This document shows positions 54,559 to 63,887 of a stretch of DNA of 64,000 bases, one piece after another. Source of the DNA: Clostridium minihomine (GTDB lineage Bacteria; Bacillota; Clostridia; Oscillospirales; Acutalibacteraceae); contig NZ_OEQH01000004.1 of NCBI RefSeq assembly GCF_900240385.1, forward strand, positions 186,001 through 250,000, in the 5' to 3' direction. Below the pieces are notes generated by a model, which saw nothing but the letters and a program-made list of their open reading frames with translations, was not told where the DNA came from and ran no database searches. The stretch's first letter is position 1. Each line of letters starts with the position of its first letter. The position numbers and the translations under genes were made by a program.

Positions 54559-55230
54559 ATGATTCAGACCCCAATTGCTTTAGAGTCTGTTTTTCCTCAA
54601 TGGGAGAAGCTGACTCCTCGGCAAAAAGAGCGGGTGAAGGCTCAGACACGCCACAAAAAATTTGCACGCGGCCAGCTTTTGCATCAGGGCCACAGCGACT
54701 GTTCGGGCCTTTTTCTGGTAAGGGAAGGTCAACTGCGGGTGTTTATCGTTTCAGACAGCGGAAAAGAGGTCACGTTGTATCGCCTTTTCCCTTTGGACAT
54801 CTGTTTGTTTTCCGCTTCCTGCATCATGAAGAATATCAGCTTTGAATTGCATGTTCAGGCAGAAAAAGACTCAGATGTTTTTATTGTTCCCGCCGATCTG
54901 TATGAGGGACTCATGCGGGAATCGACACCCATTGCGGATTTCACCAGCCAGCTGATGGCTTCTCGCTTTTCAGATGTGATGTGGATGATGGAACAAATCC
55001 TGTTCACCAGTTTTGACAGCCGTCTGGCTTCCTTTTTGCTGGATCAAAGCAAAATTGAAGGCTCTTTGTCCTTCGCCGTAACCCACGATGAAATTGCCCG
55101 GCACTTGGGCAGCGCCCGCGAGGTAGTAAGCCGAATGCTGAAATATTTCGCCGGGGAGGGATTGGTTCGAATTGCCCGGGGCCAAATCACACTTCTGGAC
55201 ACCAAAAAACTTCGCAGTCTGGTGCAGTAA
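54559..55230 (+). CDS. Crp/Fnr-family transcriptional regulator
   Basis: The 223-residue protein has a cyclic-nucleotide-binding-like beta barrel (about 20-130; SGLFLVREGQLRVFIVSDSG) and a Crp HTH (about 165-215; THDEIARHLGSAREVVSRML). There are Cys residues near the N-terminus (HSDCSG, DICLFSASC) but no CxxC Fnr cluster. The oxidative or sulfide context suggests control of the trx/CoADR genes (inference). ATG with GGGGGTG 6 bases upstream. Confidence 0.88.
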   Translation: MIQTPIALESVFPQWEKLTPRQKERVKAQTRHKKFARGQLLHQGHSDCSGLFLVREGQLRVFIVSDSGKEVTLYRLFPLDICLFSASCIMKNISFELHVQAEKDSDVFIVPADLYEGLMRESTPIADFTSQLMASRFSDVMWMMEQILFTSFDSRLASFLLDQSKIEGSLSFAVTHDEIARHLGSAREVVSRMLKYFAGEGLVRIARGQITLLDTKKLRSLVQ

Positions 55231-55442
55231 CAAGGCTTTTGTCACGGCCGTTTCCATCGGCTTCTCAAAGGATTGTAATTCCGGCTTTTCAAAACAAAAA
55301 ATGCGCCCACAAAAATTGTGAGCGCACCTTGCAAACGGGCCTTGCCCGCTGCACCAACGTACAGAACAGGCTGGGTTTCATCCGAAAAGATTTTAAATGA
55401 CATTTCTTTGTAACAGGATAGGTACTGAAAACGTAAATCCGC

Positions 55443-55781
55443 TTATTTTGATTTTTTCATTTTATTTTTGGCGATGGATGTTCCCATTACGCTCCCGATT
55501 AACGAAAATATTCCATAAACCACCGCATAGCCCCATGCGCTGATATTATAAAAAATAAAAACAGACGGTAAGAATAAAATTCCCACTAAAATAGAATAAA
55601 TCAAACTGTTATGAGTGGGATTTCGGAATCCATAAACAAAAGCACAAAGCAAACAGACCAGCGGAACCATCACAAGCAAAACAGACATTGCTGTTCCGGT
55701 GTTCTGAATCAGCAGCGGCAGCAAATAAAACGCGGCTAGAATAGCTGCTAAAAAGGGCAGCATCTCTTTTAGTTTTTCCAT
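55443..55781 (-). CDS. Small membrane protein of unknown function
   Basis: The 112-residue protein has four hydrophobic segments and a basic C-terminus (KNKMKKSK). ATG at 55779-55781 with AGGAGA 6 bases upstream; a GTG two codons earlier is in frame but too close to the purine tract. Not recognised. It is alone on the minus strand. Confidence 0.65.
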   Translation of the reverse strand: MEKLKEMLPFLAAILAAFYLLPLLIQNTGTAMSVLLVMVPLVCLLCAFVYGFRNPTHNSLIYSILVGILFLPSVFIFYNISAWGYAVVYGIFSLIGSVMGTSIAKNKMKKSK

Positions 55782-55947
55782 CGGCACTCTCCTAAATAAA
55801 AATTATTTCATTATCGTTAGCATATCAATAAATCGGCTTTATGACAAGCAGCAAAAGTCCTTTCTAAAAAAACAAACCGTCAAACCGACGGTTTGCATAA
55901 TTCCTGAAAGAACACCCGGTTGCCAGCTTCGATGAGTGAAGTGAGAT

Positions 55948-55988
55948 GAAAGATAGCAGACACGGTCTTTTTGTGTCTGCTATCTTTC
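55948..55988 (+). terminator. Orphan terminator-like hairpin
   Basis: Perfect 16-bp stem GAAAGATAGCAGACAC with its complement, 9-base loop GGTCTTTTT, followed by ATTTTATTT. It resembles 45459-45496 with compensated base changes. No plus-strand gene ends just before it; the 670-base gap (55782-56458) otherwise holds a smaller hairpin (AACCGTC/GACGGTT near 55878) and a promoter. Confidence 0.6.
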
Positions 55989-56115
55989 ATTTTATTTCAG
56001 CCATTCGGGAATAATTGTAATCCCATATAAAAAACTCTTTTTTGCGCAGAGGAATTAAAAATACCCTTTATAAAAAAGCTGTTTTTACTGTAATTACAGG
56101 CAATATTTTAACTCT

Positions 56116-56129
56116 TTTAATTAATTGTG
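56116..56129 (+). promoter_or_regulatory. Candidate ROK-regulator site upstream of the malate genes
   Basis: TTTAATTAATTGTG occurs here and, on the other strand, at 60557-60570 before the ROK gene. It lies about 155 bases upstream of the -35 box at 56284. Confidence 0.4.
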
Positions 56130-56283
56130 AAAAAACAGAGGATTTCTGCACTTTTGTTTCGTAAAATCCAAAAAGACCAAAAAGAAGATTTTGTTTTAAC
56201 TTCTGGAAATGATTTTTAATTTTCAGTCATTTTTAGAAATAATTACTATAAAAAAATCTTTTTAAAAAAATATTGATAAATTA

Positions 56284-56312
56284 TTGACATGCAGTTCAGT
56301 TAAGGCTAATAT
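56284..56312 (+). promoter_or_regulatory. Promoter of the malate dehydrogenase-malic enzyme operon
   Basis: TTGACA (56284-56289), a 17-base spacer and TAATAT (56307-56312), about 145 bases upstream of the ATG at 56459. Confidence 0.75.
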
Positions 56313-56458
56313 GATAGTTAAAGGTTTAAATTTTAGTTTTTTCACAATTTTCCCGCAATGACCAAACCTGTTGTTAAATTTCCCCTGCGCTTCTAATGGG
56401 GAAGTTTATGACTCAATACAAACCATTTATTTTTTTATGGAAAGGCGGAGATTTTGTT

Positions 56459-57571
56459 ATGGCAGGCTATGTAAATGTACCGTGGGATTTTATGCAGGCG
56501 TTTTTGGTGGACGCATTTAAAGGGTATGGCATTCCTGAAGATGACGCCCGTATCTGCACCGATATCCTTTTGGAATCGGATCGCCGGGGGATCGAGTCCC
56601 ATGGTGTAAACCGTTTTAAGCCCATCTATATCGACCGCATTATGGCAGGCACTCAATTCCCGACCACAAATTATGAAATTATTCGTGAAACCAAAACCAC
56701 CGCAGTTGTGGACGGACACGACGGTATGGGACAGGTAATCGGCTACAAATCCATGGAAATGGCAATTAAAAAAGCAAAAGAGTACGGCATGGGCATGGTG
56801 GTTGCGCGCAACTCGACCCATTACGGCATTGCAGGATACTATAGCTCTATGGCCGCAAAGGCAGGCTGCATCGGCATCACCGGCACAAACGCCAGACCCT
56901 CCATTGCCCCCACCTTTGGTGTGGAAAACATGTTGGGTACAAACCCCCTGACCATCGGCTTCCCCACAGACGAAGAATTCATCTTTAATCTGGACTGCGC
57001 CACCAGCATTCAGCAGCGCGGCAAGATTGAATATTATGCACGTATCGGCAAAAAATGCGCTGAAGGCACCGTTATCACACGCGATGGCGGAACTTTAACC
57101 GACTCTCAGCAGATTCTGGACGAACTGACCGCCAACCGTGCTGCCCTGACCCCCTTGGGCGGAATCGGCGATGAGCTGGGCGGATACAAGGGTTATGGCT
57201 ATGCCACTGTAGTTGAGGTTCTTTCCTCTGCATTGCAGGCAGGCAGCTTCTTGAAAGCACTGTCGGATCGGGATGAAAAAGGCAACCGCAAACCCTGCCA
57301 TCTGGGACACTTCTTCATCGCCATCGACACCGAGGCCTTCATGGGTCTGGAAAGCTTTAAAAAGACAGCGGGCGATATTCTTCGCGATTTGCGCGCTTCT
57401 GAAAAAGCACCGGGACACGATCGTATTTACACCGCCGGTGAAAAAGAGTACTTCATTTGGCAGGAGCGTAAAAATACCGGTGTTCCCGTCAGCGAAGGCG
57501 TGCAGAAAGAGCTGATCACCGTGCGCGATCATTTGGGTCTGACTCAGTATAAATTCCCGTTTGAAGCATAA
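56459..57571 (+). CDS. Malate/L-lactate dehydrogenase family oxidoreductase
   Basis: The 370-residue NAD(P)-dependent enzyme belongs to the Ldh2/YlbC/ComC-type family (ESHGVNRFKPIYIDRI, VVDGHDGMGQVIGYKSMEMA, VARNSTHYGIAGYY), unrelated to classical Rossmann malate dehydrogenase. Family members oxidise malate, lactate, ureidoglycolate or related 2-hydroxyacids. The next gene, malic enzyme, makes malate likeliest (inference). ATG at 56459 (MAGYVNVPWDF) with GGCGGAG 8 bases upstream; a longer frame begins 21 codons earlier. Confidence 0.9.
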   Translation: MAGYVNVPWDFMQAFLVDAFKGYGIPEDDARICTDILLESDRRGIESHGVNRFKPIYIDRIMAGTQFPTTNYEIIRETKTTAVVDGHDGMGQVIGYKSMEMAIKKAKEYGMGMVVARNSTHYGIAGYYSSMAAKAGCIGITGTNARPSIAPTFGVENMLGTNPLTIGFPTDEEFIFNLDCATSIQQRGKIEYYARIGKKCAEGTVITRDGGTLTDSQQILDELTANRAALTPLGGIGDELGGYKGYGYATVVEVLSSALQAGSFLKALSDRDEKGNRKPCHLGHFFIAIDTEAFMGLESFKKTAGDILRDLRASEKAPGHDRIYTAGEKEYFIWQERKNTGVPVSEGVQKELITVRDHLGLTQYKFPFEA

Positions 57572-57597
57572 ACCCGCAACAGAAGGAGGATAACAAT

Positions 57598-58773
57598 ATG
57601 GATTTTGCAAAAGAATCTCTTCGTTTGCACGGGGAATGGAAAGGCAAGATTGAAGTAATTGCCAAAGTTCCCACCAATACCAAAGAGGATCTTTCTCTGG
57701 CATATACCCCCGGCGTGGCTCAGCCTTGCCTGGAGATTCAAAAAGACATAAACCTGAGCTACGACCTGACCCGCCGCCACAACATGTGCCTCGTTATCAG
57801 CGACGGCACTGCCGTTTTGGGCCTTGGCGATATTGGGCCGGAAGCCAGCATGCCGGTTATGGAAGGCAAATGCGTTCTGTTCAAAGCCTTTGGCGATGTG
57901 GATGCATTCCCACTTTGTGTCAAGAGCAAAGATGTGGATGAAATTGTCAACACAATTTACTTAATTTCCGGTTCCTTCGGCGGTGTAAATCTGGAGGATA
58001 TCGCGGCTCCCCGTTGCTTTGAAATCGAAAAGAAACTAAAGGAAAAATGCGATATTCCGATCTTCCACGACGATCAGCACGGCACCGCTGTGGTTACTTT
58101 GGCTGCCCTGATCAACGCCCTGCGCGTGGTTAACAAGAAAAAAGAAGAGGTAAAAGTTGTTGTAAACGGCGCCGGCGCAGCAGCCATTTCGATCACCAGG
58201 CTGCTTTTGGCTGACGGCTTCCGCAATATTACCCTTTGCGACCGCACAGGCGCTATCTATGCCGGCCGCGAAAAGGGCATGAACTCTTTTAAAGATGAAA
58301 TGGCCAAAGTGACTAACCTGAACAAGCAGCAGGGCAGCCTTGCTGACATTCTGGTGGGCGCAGATGTGTTTATCGGCGTTTCTGCACCGGGCGTGCTTAC
58401 CACTGAAATGGTTAAAACCATGGCCAAAGATTCCATTGTAATGGCCTGCGCCAACCCCACACCGGAAATTTTCCCGGATGAGGCTAAAGCAGGCGGAGCC
58501 GCTGTTATCGCCACCGGCCGCAGCGACTTCCCCAATCAGGTAAACAACGTGCTGGCTTTCCCCGGCATTTTCCGGGGCACCTTTGATGTAAGAGCCAGCG
58601 ATATCAATGACGAGATGAAAATAGCCGCTTCCTATGCGCTGGCCGGCCTGATTACCGACAAAGAGCGCAATGCTGAATACATTATTCCCCAGGCATTTGA
58701 CCCCCGTGTGGGCAAGGCGGTAGCCAAAGCCGTGGCAGAAGCTGCGCGCAAAACAGGTGTCGCCAGAATTTAA
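57598..58773 (+). CDS. NAD(P)-dependent malic enzyme
   Basis: The 391-residue enzyme decarboxylates malate to pyruvate and CO2. Conserved: AYTPGVAQPCLEI, the metal/catalytic IFHDDQHGTAVV, the GAGAAAISITRLL Rossmann loop and ANPTPEIFPDEA. It is the short bacterial form lacking the phosphotransacetylase domain. AGGAGG 8 bases before the ATG, 26 bases after the dehydrogenase. Confidence 0.94.
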   Translation: MDFAKESLRLHGEWKGKIEVIAKVPTNTKEDLSLAYTPGVAQPCLEIQKDINLSYDLTRRHNMCLVISDGTAVLGLGDIGPEASMPVMEGKCVLFKAFGDVDAFPLCVKSKDVDEIVNTIYLISGSFGGVNLEDIAAPRCFEIEKKLKEKCDIPIFHDDQHGTAVVTLAALINALRVVNKKKEEVKVVVNGAGAAAISITRLLLADGFRNITLCDRTGAIYAGREKGMNSFKDEMAKVTNLNKQQGSLADILVGADVFIGVSAPGVLTTEMVKTMAKDSIVMACANPTPEIFPDEAKAGGAAVIATGRSDFPNQVNNVLAFPGIFRGTFDVRASDINDEMKIAASYALAGLITDKERNAEYIIPQAFDPRVGKAVAKAVAEAARKTGVARI

Positions 58774-58805
58774 TTGCTTACAAGTCATGTCAATGATCCC
58801 TATCA

Positions 58806-58847
58806 AATGGAGGACCCAGCCGGATATTCCGGTTGGGTCCTCCATTT
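58806..58847 (+). terminator. Terminator after malic enzyme
   Basis: Long stem AATGGAGGACCCAGCCGG against CCGGTTGGGTCCTCCATT with one G-T pair, 5-base loop, then TTGTG. The same hairpin reads in the minus direction but the ROK gene ends 160 bases away. Confidence 0.75.
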
Positions 58848-59010
58848 TGTGCTGAAACTAGAATTCATAGAAAATAAAGTCTCACTTTTACACAATATCG
58901 CTTTTGTGTTTTATCCCTGCAAAACTTTTTCACTTCAACTCTTTAAATCTTTACAAAAACCGCTCCACAGCCAAGTTCTATTGAGCATGTCTCTTTGTCC
59001 ACGTGTAAAA

Positions 59011-60255
59011 TTAATCAACCGGAGGCTCTATCACACCCCCGTCTTCAAAAAACAGGCTGACCACCATAGCCGCTGGGCCAAAGGTTTCCAGATTTCCATT
59101 GTTATGGCTAAAACTTATCTGGCCGGTATGCGGATAACGAGCCAGCTGCCGCTGGACTTCACCGCTGAATTTTTCATTTTCGAACAGATCCCCATACAAA
59201 ACAACTCTCTCTAAATCAAAAAGAGTCAGCACATTTTTGATCATAAGGCTCAGATAAAAAACCACCCGCTCCAGCGTTTGCTCCACCACTCGCTCTTCAG
59301 AATCATAGGCGCTGATAATTTCCTGCACAGTTACTCGCGAGGGATCCCCTGCCACCAAATCCCAAAGAATCGGGGTTCGTGTTTTGTTCAAAAGGCCCTT
59401 TAACGTGTTCTCAATGGAATCGTAATGAAGAATGGTTTCTAAACACCCCTGATTCCCACAAACACAAGGTGCGCCATTGGGTTCCACAATCATATGTCCC
59501 AGCGAAATATCCTTATAGTCAAACACGCTGGATTTTCCTTCCCCCAAAGAACGTGCGGCACACAAACCCGGCCCATACTGAATGAACAGAGTTGAACTTG
59601 ACGGCAGTTGCTTTGACAGCATACTTTCGCCATGAGTCAATGCACAGATATGATTGGTCAAAAGCACCGGTATTTTCAGCCTTGCGGCCAAAATATCGGC
59701 AACAGGAACCTGCTGTTGTTCCCAAATCGGAAAAGAATTAACGCTAACGCCCCTTCGGCTGTCCACCTCTCCGCTGATGCTAACCCCCAACCCCACCACA
59801 GTTCTGGAGCTTTGCACATCGTATTCCTGTAATTTTTCCTGCACCATTTCAATGATTCTCTCTAGAACTGCAGAAGATTTGCCCCGGCAGTCACCCGTAT
59901 AGACCAAGTTCTCAAACAAAATGTTATTGTCCAAGTCCATACAAAGAACCCGGAATTTTTGCGGGGCAATCGACACTCCCAAAGCTGCAAAACGCTTTCC
60001 GTTAATCTGGAGCAGCACTTCCCTGCGCCCTTTTCGATTGCTGCTTTTGTCCTTTTCGCTTTCTATCTGGCTGAGAAGCCCTTCTTCCAAAAGTTCGCCT
60101 GTAATCATGGTTATCGCGGCAGGGGTCAGCCCCAAACGCACAGCAATCTCTTTTCTTGAAATGCTTCCCATATGATGAATCAGCTGCAAAATAGAACTGC
60201 GGTTCTGTTTTTTTACAGCCAGCATATTTACGCCGTTTTCTCGAACAGGGTTCAT
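59011..60255 (-). CDS. ROK-family transcriptional regulator
   Basis: The 414-residue protein has a winged HTH (about 15-70; SRKEIAVRLGLTPAAITMIT) and the ROK sugar-kinase-like domain with the zinc motif CVCGNQGCLE (about 265-275). ROK repressors of the NagC/XylR group usually answer to a sugar or sugar phosphate. Kinase residues are not complete enough to claim activity. ATG at 60253-60255 with AAGGAG 9 bases upstream; a GTG is two codons earlier. It converges on the malate operon and may control it, as both promoters share a motif. Confidence 0.88.
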   Translation of the reverse strand: MNPVRENGVNMLAVKKQNRSSILQLIHHMGSISRKEIAVRLGLTPAAITMITGELLEEGLLSQIESEKDKSSNRKGRREVLLQINGKRFAALGVSIAPQKFRVLCMDLDNNILFENLVYTGDCRGKSSAVLERIIEMVQEKLQEYDVQSSRTVVGLGVSISGEVDSRRGVSVNSFPIWEQQQVPVADILAARLKIPVLLTNHICALTHGESMLSKQLPSSSTLFIQYGPGLCAARSLGEGKSSVFDYKDISLGHMIVEPNGAPCVCGNQGCLETILHYDSIENTLKGLLNKTRTPILWDLVAGDPSRVTVQEIISAYDSEERVVEQTLERVVFYLSLMIKNVLTLFDLERVVLYGDLFENEKFSGEVQRQLARYPHTGQISFSHNNGNLETFGPAAMVVSLFFEDGGVIEPPVD

Positions 60256-60556
60256 GCTCACACTCTCCTTCCCTGTTTTAAACTAACCTGTTTCTTCTCC
60301 TATTCTTTTGCAAGCCCATTACTCTGGTTACGGAACGCCAATTCAGGCACTGCTGATGAAAACATTCTTCTCAAGCGCCAACCGCACATCTTCATGCCAA
60401 ACTGTTCCGTTTCGGCGAAAAAAGCTCTGAAAAATGAAATAAAACCTTTTTTTGAATCAAATCGTATTCATTTCCAGAGTGTTATCCAATATAAAATCAT
60501 TCTTTTTTCGTTTTATCTTTCTCTTTAATGGCGACAAACCGATTGGTTGGTATTCA

Positions 60557-60570
60557 CACAATTAATTAAA
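60557..60570 (-). promoter_or_regulatory. Candidate ROK autoregulatory site
   Basis: The minus strand reads TTTAATTAATTGTG, identical to 56116-56129, and lies in an overlapping TTAATTAA direct/inverted cluster (60562-60578). A related TTAATTAATTGT occurs at 60686-60697. The interval 60256-60980 is AT-rich and holds no gene that I can see. Confidence 0.4.
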
Positions 60571-60980
60571 TTAATTAACTCCTGTACAGACAAAACACAC
60601 CACACTTTTATAATTCATAATATATATAGAATATAATGTCTTTATTATAACAGAATCCATGTAAATAAAGCAACTTAAAATCATATTAATTAATTGTTTT
60701 AATCATTAAAAACAAGACAAATGACGCTTTGAATTCTTTCAATTTGCCCTACCAATTTTTTAGGAATTTATGTCTTAAAAAAGAGAAAACCGAAAGTCCA
60801 AAGCGAAATAAAGGAATTTTCTGTTTTTTAAAAAGGCATAGACCCAAAAGCCTAATTTGATTTTTTAACATAATCTCCAAAGCGTAACACCCATACAAAA
60901 AACTTCCATTCTTCTGCTTTTAAAAAGCAGAAACCCAAGCATAGCACGATGCTTCTTTTCACATCCGAAAATAAAAAGAA

Positions 60981-61020
60981 AAAAAGACAACCCTTCCTCA
61001 AAAGAAAAGGTTGTCTTTTT
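60981..61020 (-). terminator. Terminator after tRNA-Arg(CCG)
   Basis: A 12-bp perfect stem AAAAAGACAACC/GGTTGTCTTTTT with a 16-base loop starts one base after the tRNA and continues into TTTTTTCTTTT on the minus strand. Confidence 0.88.
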
Positions 61021-61021
61021 C

Positions 61022-61098
61022 TGGCCCGCCCGGAGGGATTTGAACCCCCGGCCTTCAGAATCGGAATCTGCTGCGATATCCAGCTTCGCCACGGGCGG
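61022..61098 (-). tRNA. tRNA-Arg (CCG anticodon)
   Basis: 77 bases with acceptor stem CCGCCCG/CGGGCGG, anticodon loop TTCCGAT giving CCG, T-loop TTCAAAT and encoded CCA. Four anticodon-stem pairs are clear (CAGA/TCTG). Confidence 0.93.
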
Positions 61099-61113
61099 TC
61101 ATATGACTATAGT

Positions 61114-61142
61114 AGTATAACACAACAAAAACAGATATTCAA
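61114..61142 (-). promoter_or_regulatory. Promoter of tRNA-Arg(CCG)
   Basis: Minus-strand TTGAAT (61137-61142), 17-base spacer and TATACT (61114-61119), 15 bases before the tRNA. Confidence 0.7.
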
Positions 61143-61265
61143 TCCTTCTTTCGGATTTTTTCAGATTCCTTTCACACCAAAAACCCCATCTTTACTCAAA
61201 AGCGAGGAAATCTCCAACCCCTGTCCGCATATGATGAAAGGCAGGCCTCTGAAAGGAGAATCCAA

Positions 61266-62399
61266 ATGAGATTTCGCCTAAAATCCAATGATCACACCGT
61301 ATCTGCACCAATCCCTGTGACAGAATCTATCGACTATCTAATCAAAATTGTACAACAGCTTTCTGCCACCCACGATTTACCAGGCGTCATGAAACTGGTC
61401 TGTCATTCCGCCTGCACGCTGACCGGCTGCCGGAGGGCGGCTTTTCTTTTGCTTGGCGGCGAGTCTTGCCACTGTGCTACCGACCAGTCGGTTCCTGTCT
61501 TATGCCGGCGGATGTGTTCCTCCATTGATACCCTGGTGGGGGAATTGGTTCTAAAAGAACGACAGCCTATTCTAATTTCAAATATGGAAAATGATTCCCG
61601 AATCCCATCAAAACTTTCTAAAAACACATTTCTAAAAAGCTTGGCCATGCTTCCTATTCGCCCGCAAGATCCCATCGGTATTATCGGGTGCTATTGGACA
61701 GAGCCGCACAGCCCCACACGGGAACAAATGCGGGTGCTGCAAGCATTGGCCGATACGGCGGCTATCTCAATTGATAACATCCGCTACCGGCAGGATATTG
61801 CAAAAAAAGCCCGTGAGCTGGAAAAAGCCATGGATGGCACTTTGTTAGCCATTGCGCGCATCGTAGAACAAAAAGACCCTTACACCTCGGGGCATCAGCA
61901 AAGGGTTAGCCGCCTGGCCTATGACATTGCCCGCGAAATGGGTTGGAAAGAAGAACGCTGTGAAGTTCTTCGTCGGGCCGCTTTGGTGCATGACATTGGA
62001 AAAATCGGCATTCCCGGGGATTTACTGACAAAGCCTTCTCAGCTAACTCCGTTGGAAAAAGAGCTGATTCAAACTCACGCAGAAATCGGCTATCAAATTG
62101 TCAAAGACATTTCTTTTTTTGTGCCTCTGGCAGAAATCATCCGTCAGCATCACGAACGGCTGGACGGTAGCGGTTACCCCCGCGGCCTGAAATCGGACGA
62201 AATGTTGCCGGAAGCCAAAGTGCTTGCTGTCGCTGATGTGTTTGAAGCAATGACCTCGCACCGACCGTACCGCCCTGCACTTTCTCCTTCAATCGCCTTT
62301 GATGAGCTGCTAAAAAATCGGGGGACATGCTACGATTCTTTGGCCGTCGATACTCTTTTTTCTATGATAACAGAAAAAAAGTATCAAATTCCGGAATAA
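61266..62399 (+). CDS. GAF and HD-GYP domain protein, putative cyclic-di-GMP phosphodiesterase
   Basis: The 377-residue protein has a GAF-type sensor (about 20-175) and an HD-GYP domain (about 190-370). The catalytic set is intact: VHDIGKIGIPGDLLTKP, QTHAEIGYQI, IIRQHHERLDGSGYPRGL and LAVADVFEAM. It would hydrolyse c-di-GMP in response to a ligand or redox cue in the GAF domain. It has no TM segment. ATG with AAAGGAG 8 bases upstream. Confidence 0.92.
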   Translation: MRFRLKSNDHTVSAPIPVTESIDYLIKIVQQLSATHDLPGVMKLVCHSACTLTGCRRAAFLLLGGESCHCATDQSVPVLCRRMCSSIDTLVGELVLKERQPILISNMENDSRIPSKLSKNTFLKSLAMLPIRPQDPIGIIGCYWTEPHSPTREQMRVLQALADTAAISIDNIRYRQDIAKKARELEKAMDGTLLAIARIVEQKDPYTSGHQQRVSRLAYDIAREMGWKEERCEVLRRAALVHDIGKIGIPGDLLTKPSQLTPLEKELIQTHAEIGYQIVKDISFFVPLAEIIRQHHERLDGSGYPRGLKSDEMLPEAKVLAVADVFEAMTSHRPYRPALSPSIAFDELLKNRGTCYDSLAVDTLFSMITEKKYQIPE

Positions 62400-62498
62400 A
62401 AGAAAAATAGCATCTGTCGAACGTATCACCGGAATTGAAAACCGGACGACTGTGAATTATAATGAAGAAAAGGACTACCCAAGGGAAAGGATACCCAT

Positions 62499-63830
62499 AT
62501 GACTGAAACACCGCTCTACACCGCTCTTTTGGAACATCAGCGGAAAAGCCGCTCCTCGTTCCACACGCCGGGGCACAAAAGCGCACCGGATGCTTTGCCG
62601 GAACATCTTCTCTCTTTCGATTTTACCGAACTGCCAGACACTGACAGCCTATACGAAGCCCAAGGGGCAATTTTAGAAGCCGAGCAACGGGCGGCCACAG
62701 TGTTTGGCGCCGCGCGAACTTTATTTTCTGCCGGAGGCTGCACCCTTTGTCTTCAAACCATGCTGTGTTTAGCCGCACCTTGCGGCGGAATCATTTTGTT
62801 CGATCGGATTCTTCATCGCAGTGTGGTCAATGCCATGGCCCTTCTGGATATTACCCCTGTTTGGATTCTGCCCCGCCCCACCGCCGGGGCAGGGCTTCCG
62901 GGCCGTATAGAGAGCAGGGACATTGAAGATGCGCTGAACCGCCACCCAAACGCCAAAGCCGTTTTTCTCACCAGCCCCGATTATTACGGGGTATTGGCGG
63001 ATATTCCGGCCATTGCCGGGGTTTGCCAAGAGAAAGAAGTTCCCCTTTTGGTGGACAATGCCCACGGAACTCATTTGAGGTTCGGAACAGAAAATCTGCA
63101 CCCCCTCTCTTTGGGCGCTTCTGCCACGGCATGTTCCGCCCACAAAACGTTACCCGTACTTACCGGCGGTGCATGGCTTCATCTGGCCGAGCCATCCTTT
63201 GTGGACGAAGCAAAGCGTGCCATGGCTCTGTTTGGCTCCACAAGCCCCTCTTACCCCATCATGGCCTCGCTGGATTTGGCCCGGGCTTGGCTGGAAGAGA
63301 AAGGGCATGCGGCCTTTTCTTCTTTGGAACAACGGGTAAGCGCCATTCGTTTGCTGGCTGAGGACTTGGGTTTTCCTTCCCCATTGGGCTTGTGCGATCC
63401 CACCCGCTTGACGCTGCGCACGGCCCAAGCTGGAATTTGCGGGAAAGATGCCGCAGAGCAACTGCGGCAAATGGGTGTGGAACCCGAATATGCCGATGAT
63501 GCCCAAATCGTGCTGATTCCTACGCCTTTTAACAGCGAAGAGGATTTTAGGCGGCTGGAACACGGACTGAAAGCGCTGCATCCCCAAAGTCCCGTTACGG
63601 CGGCACACCCGCTGCCAGAACTGCCGGACTATGTGTTGTCGCCCCGGCAGGCCCTTTTGGCCCCCCAAGAAACCGTTTCACTGAGCAATTCTGTGGGAAG
63701 AATTGCCGCAGAAGCAGCCTGCCCCTGCCCACCCGGCGTGCCCGTTGTGATGCCCGGCGAAAAAATCACACGGGAAATTGTGGACTTTTTACGCAGGTAT
63801 GGCATTTTTGCAATGAAAGTGGTAAAATAA
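62499..63830 (+). CDS. Orn/Lys/Arg decarboxylase-family PLP enzyme (YaaO-like)
   Basis: The 443-residue protein belongs to the short Orn/Lys/Arg decarboxylase family: opening SRSSFHTPGHKSAPDALP, PLP Lys in ATACSAHKTLPVLTGGAWL, and the Asp in LLVDNAHGTH. It lacks the N-terminal wing domain of inducible decarboxylases. B. subtilis SpeA/YaaO are relatives. The gene after it encodes a YaaQ-type protein, the same order as in Bacillus (yaaO...yaaQ). Substrate arginine or lysine is inferred. Confidence 0.88.
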   Translation: MTETPLYTALLEHQRKSRSSFHTPGHKSAPDALPEHLLSFDFTELPDTDSLYEAQGAILEAEQRAATVFGAARTLFSAGGCTLCLQTMLCLAAPCGGIILFDRILHRSVVNAMALLDITPVWILPRPTAGAGLPGRIESRDIEDALNRHPNAKAVFLTSPDYYGVLADIPAIAGVCQEKEVPLLVDNAHGTHLRFGTENLHPLSLGASATACSAHKTLPVLTGGAWLHLAEPSFVDEAKRAMALFGSTSPSYPIMASLDLARAWLEEKGHAAFSSLEQRVSAIRLLAEDLGFPSPLGLCDPTRLTLRTAQAGICGKDAAEQLRQMGVEPEYADDAQIVLIPTPFNSEEDFRRLEHGLKALHPQSPVTAAHPLPELPDYVLSPRQALLAPQETVSLSNSVGRIAAEAACPCPPGVPVVMPGEKITREIVDFLRRYGIFAMKVVK

Positions 63831-63887
63831 TTCTGATACACATACGCTTTTTTCGGAGTTTCCGCAACCTGTATAGGAGGGATATGT

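Noticed and set aside
60256-60980. Possible small gene in the AT-rich gap behind the ROK gene
   Set aside because: No frame has a convincing start, ribosome site or protein-like composition; it reads as promoter and operator DNA.
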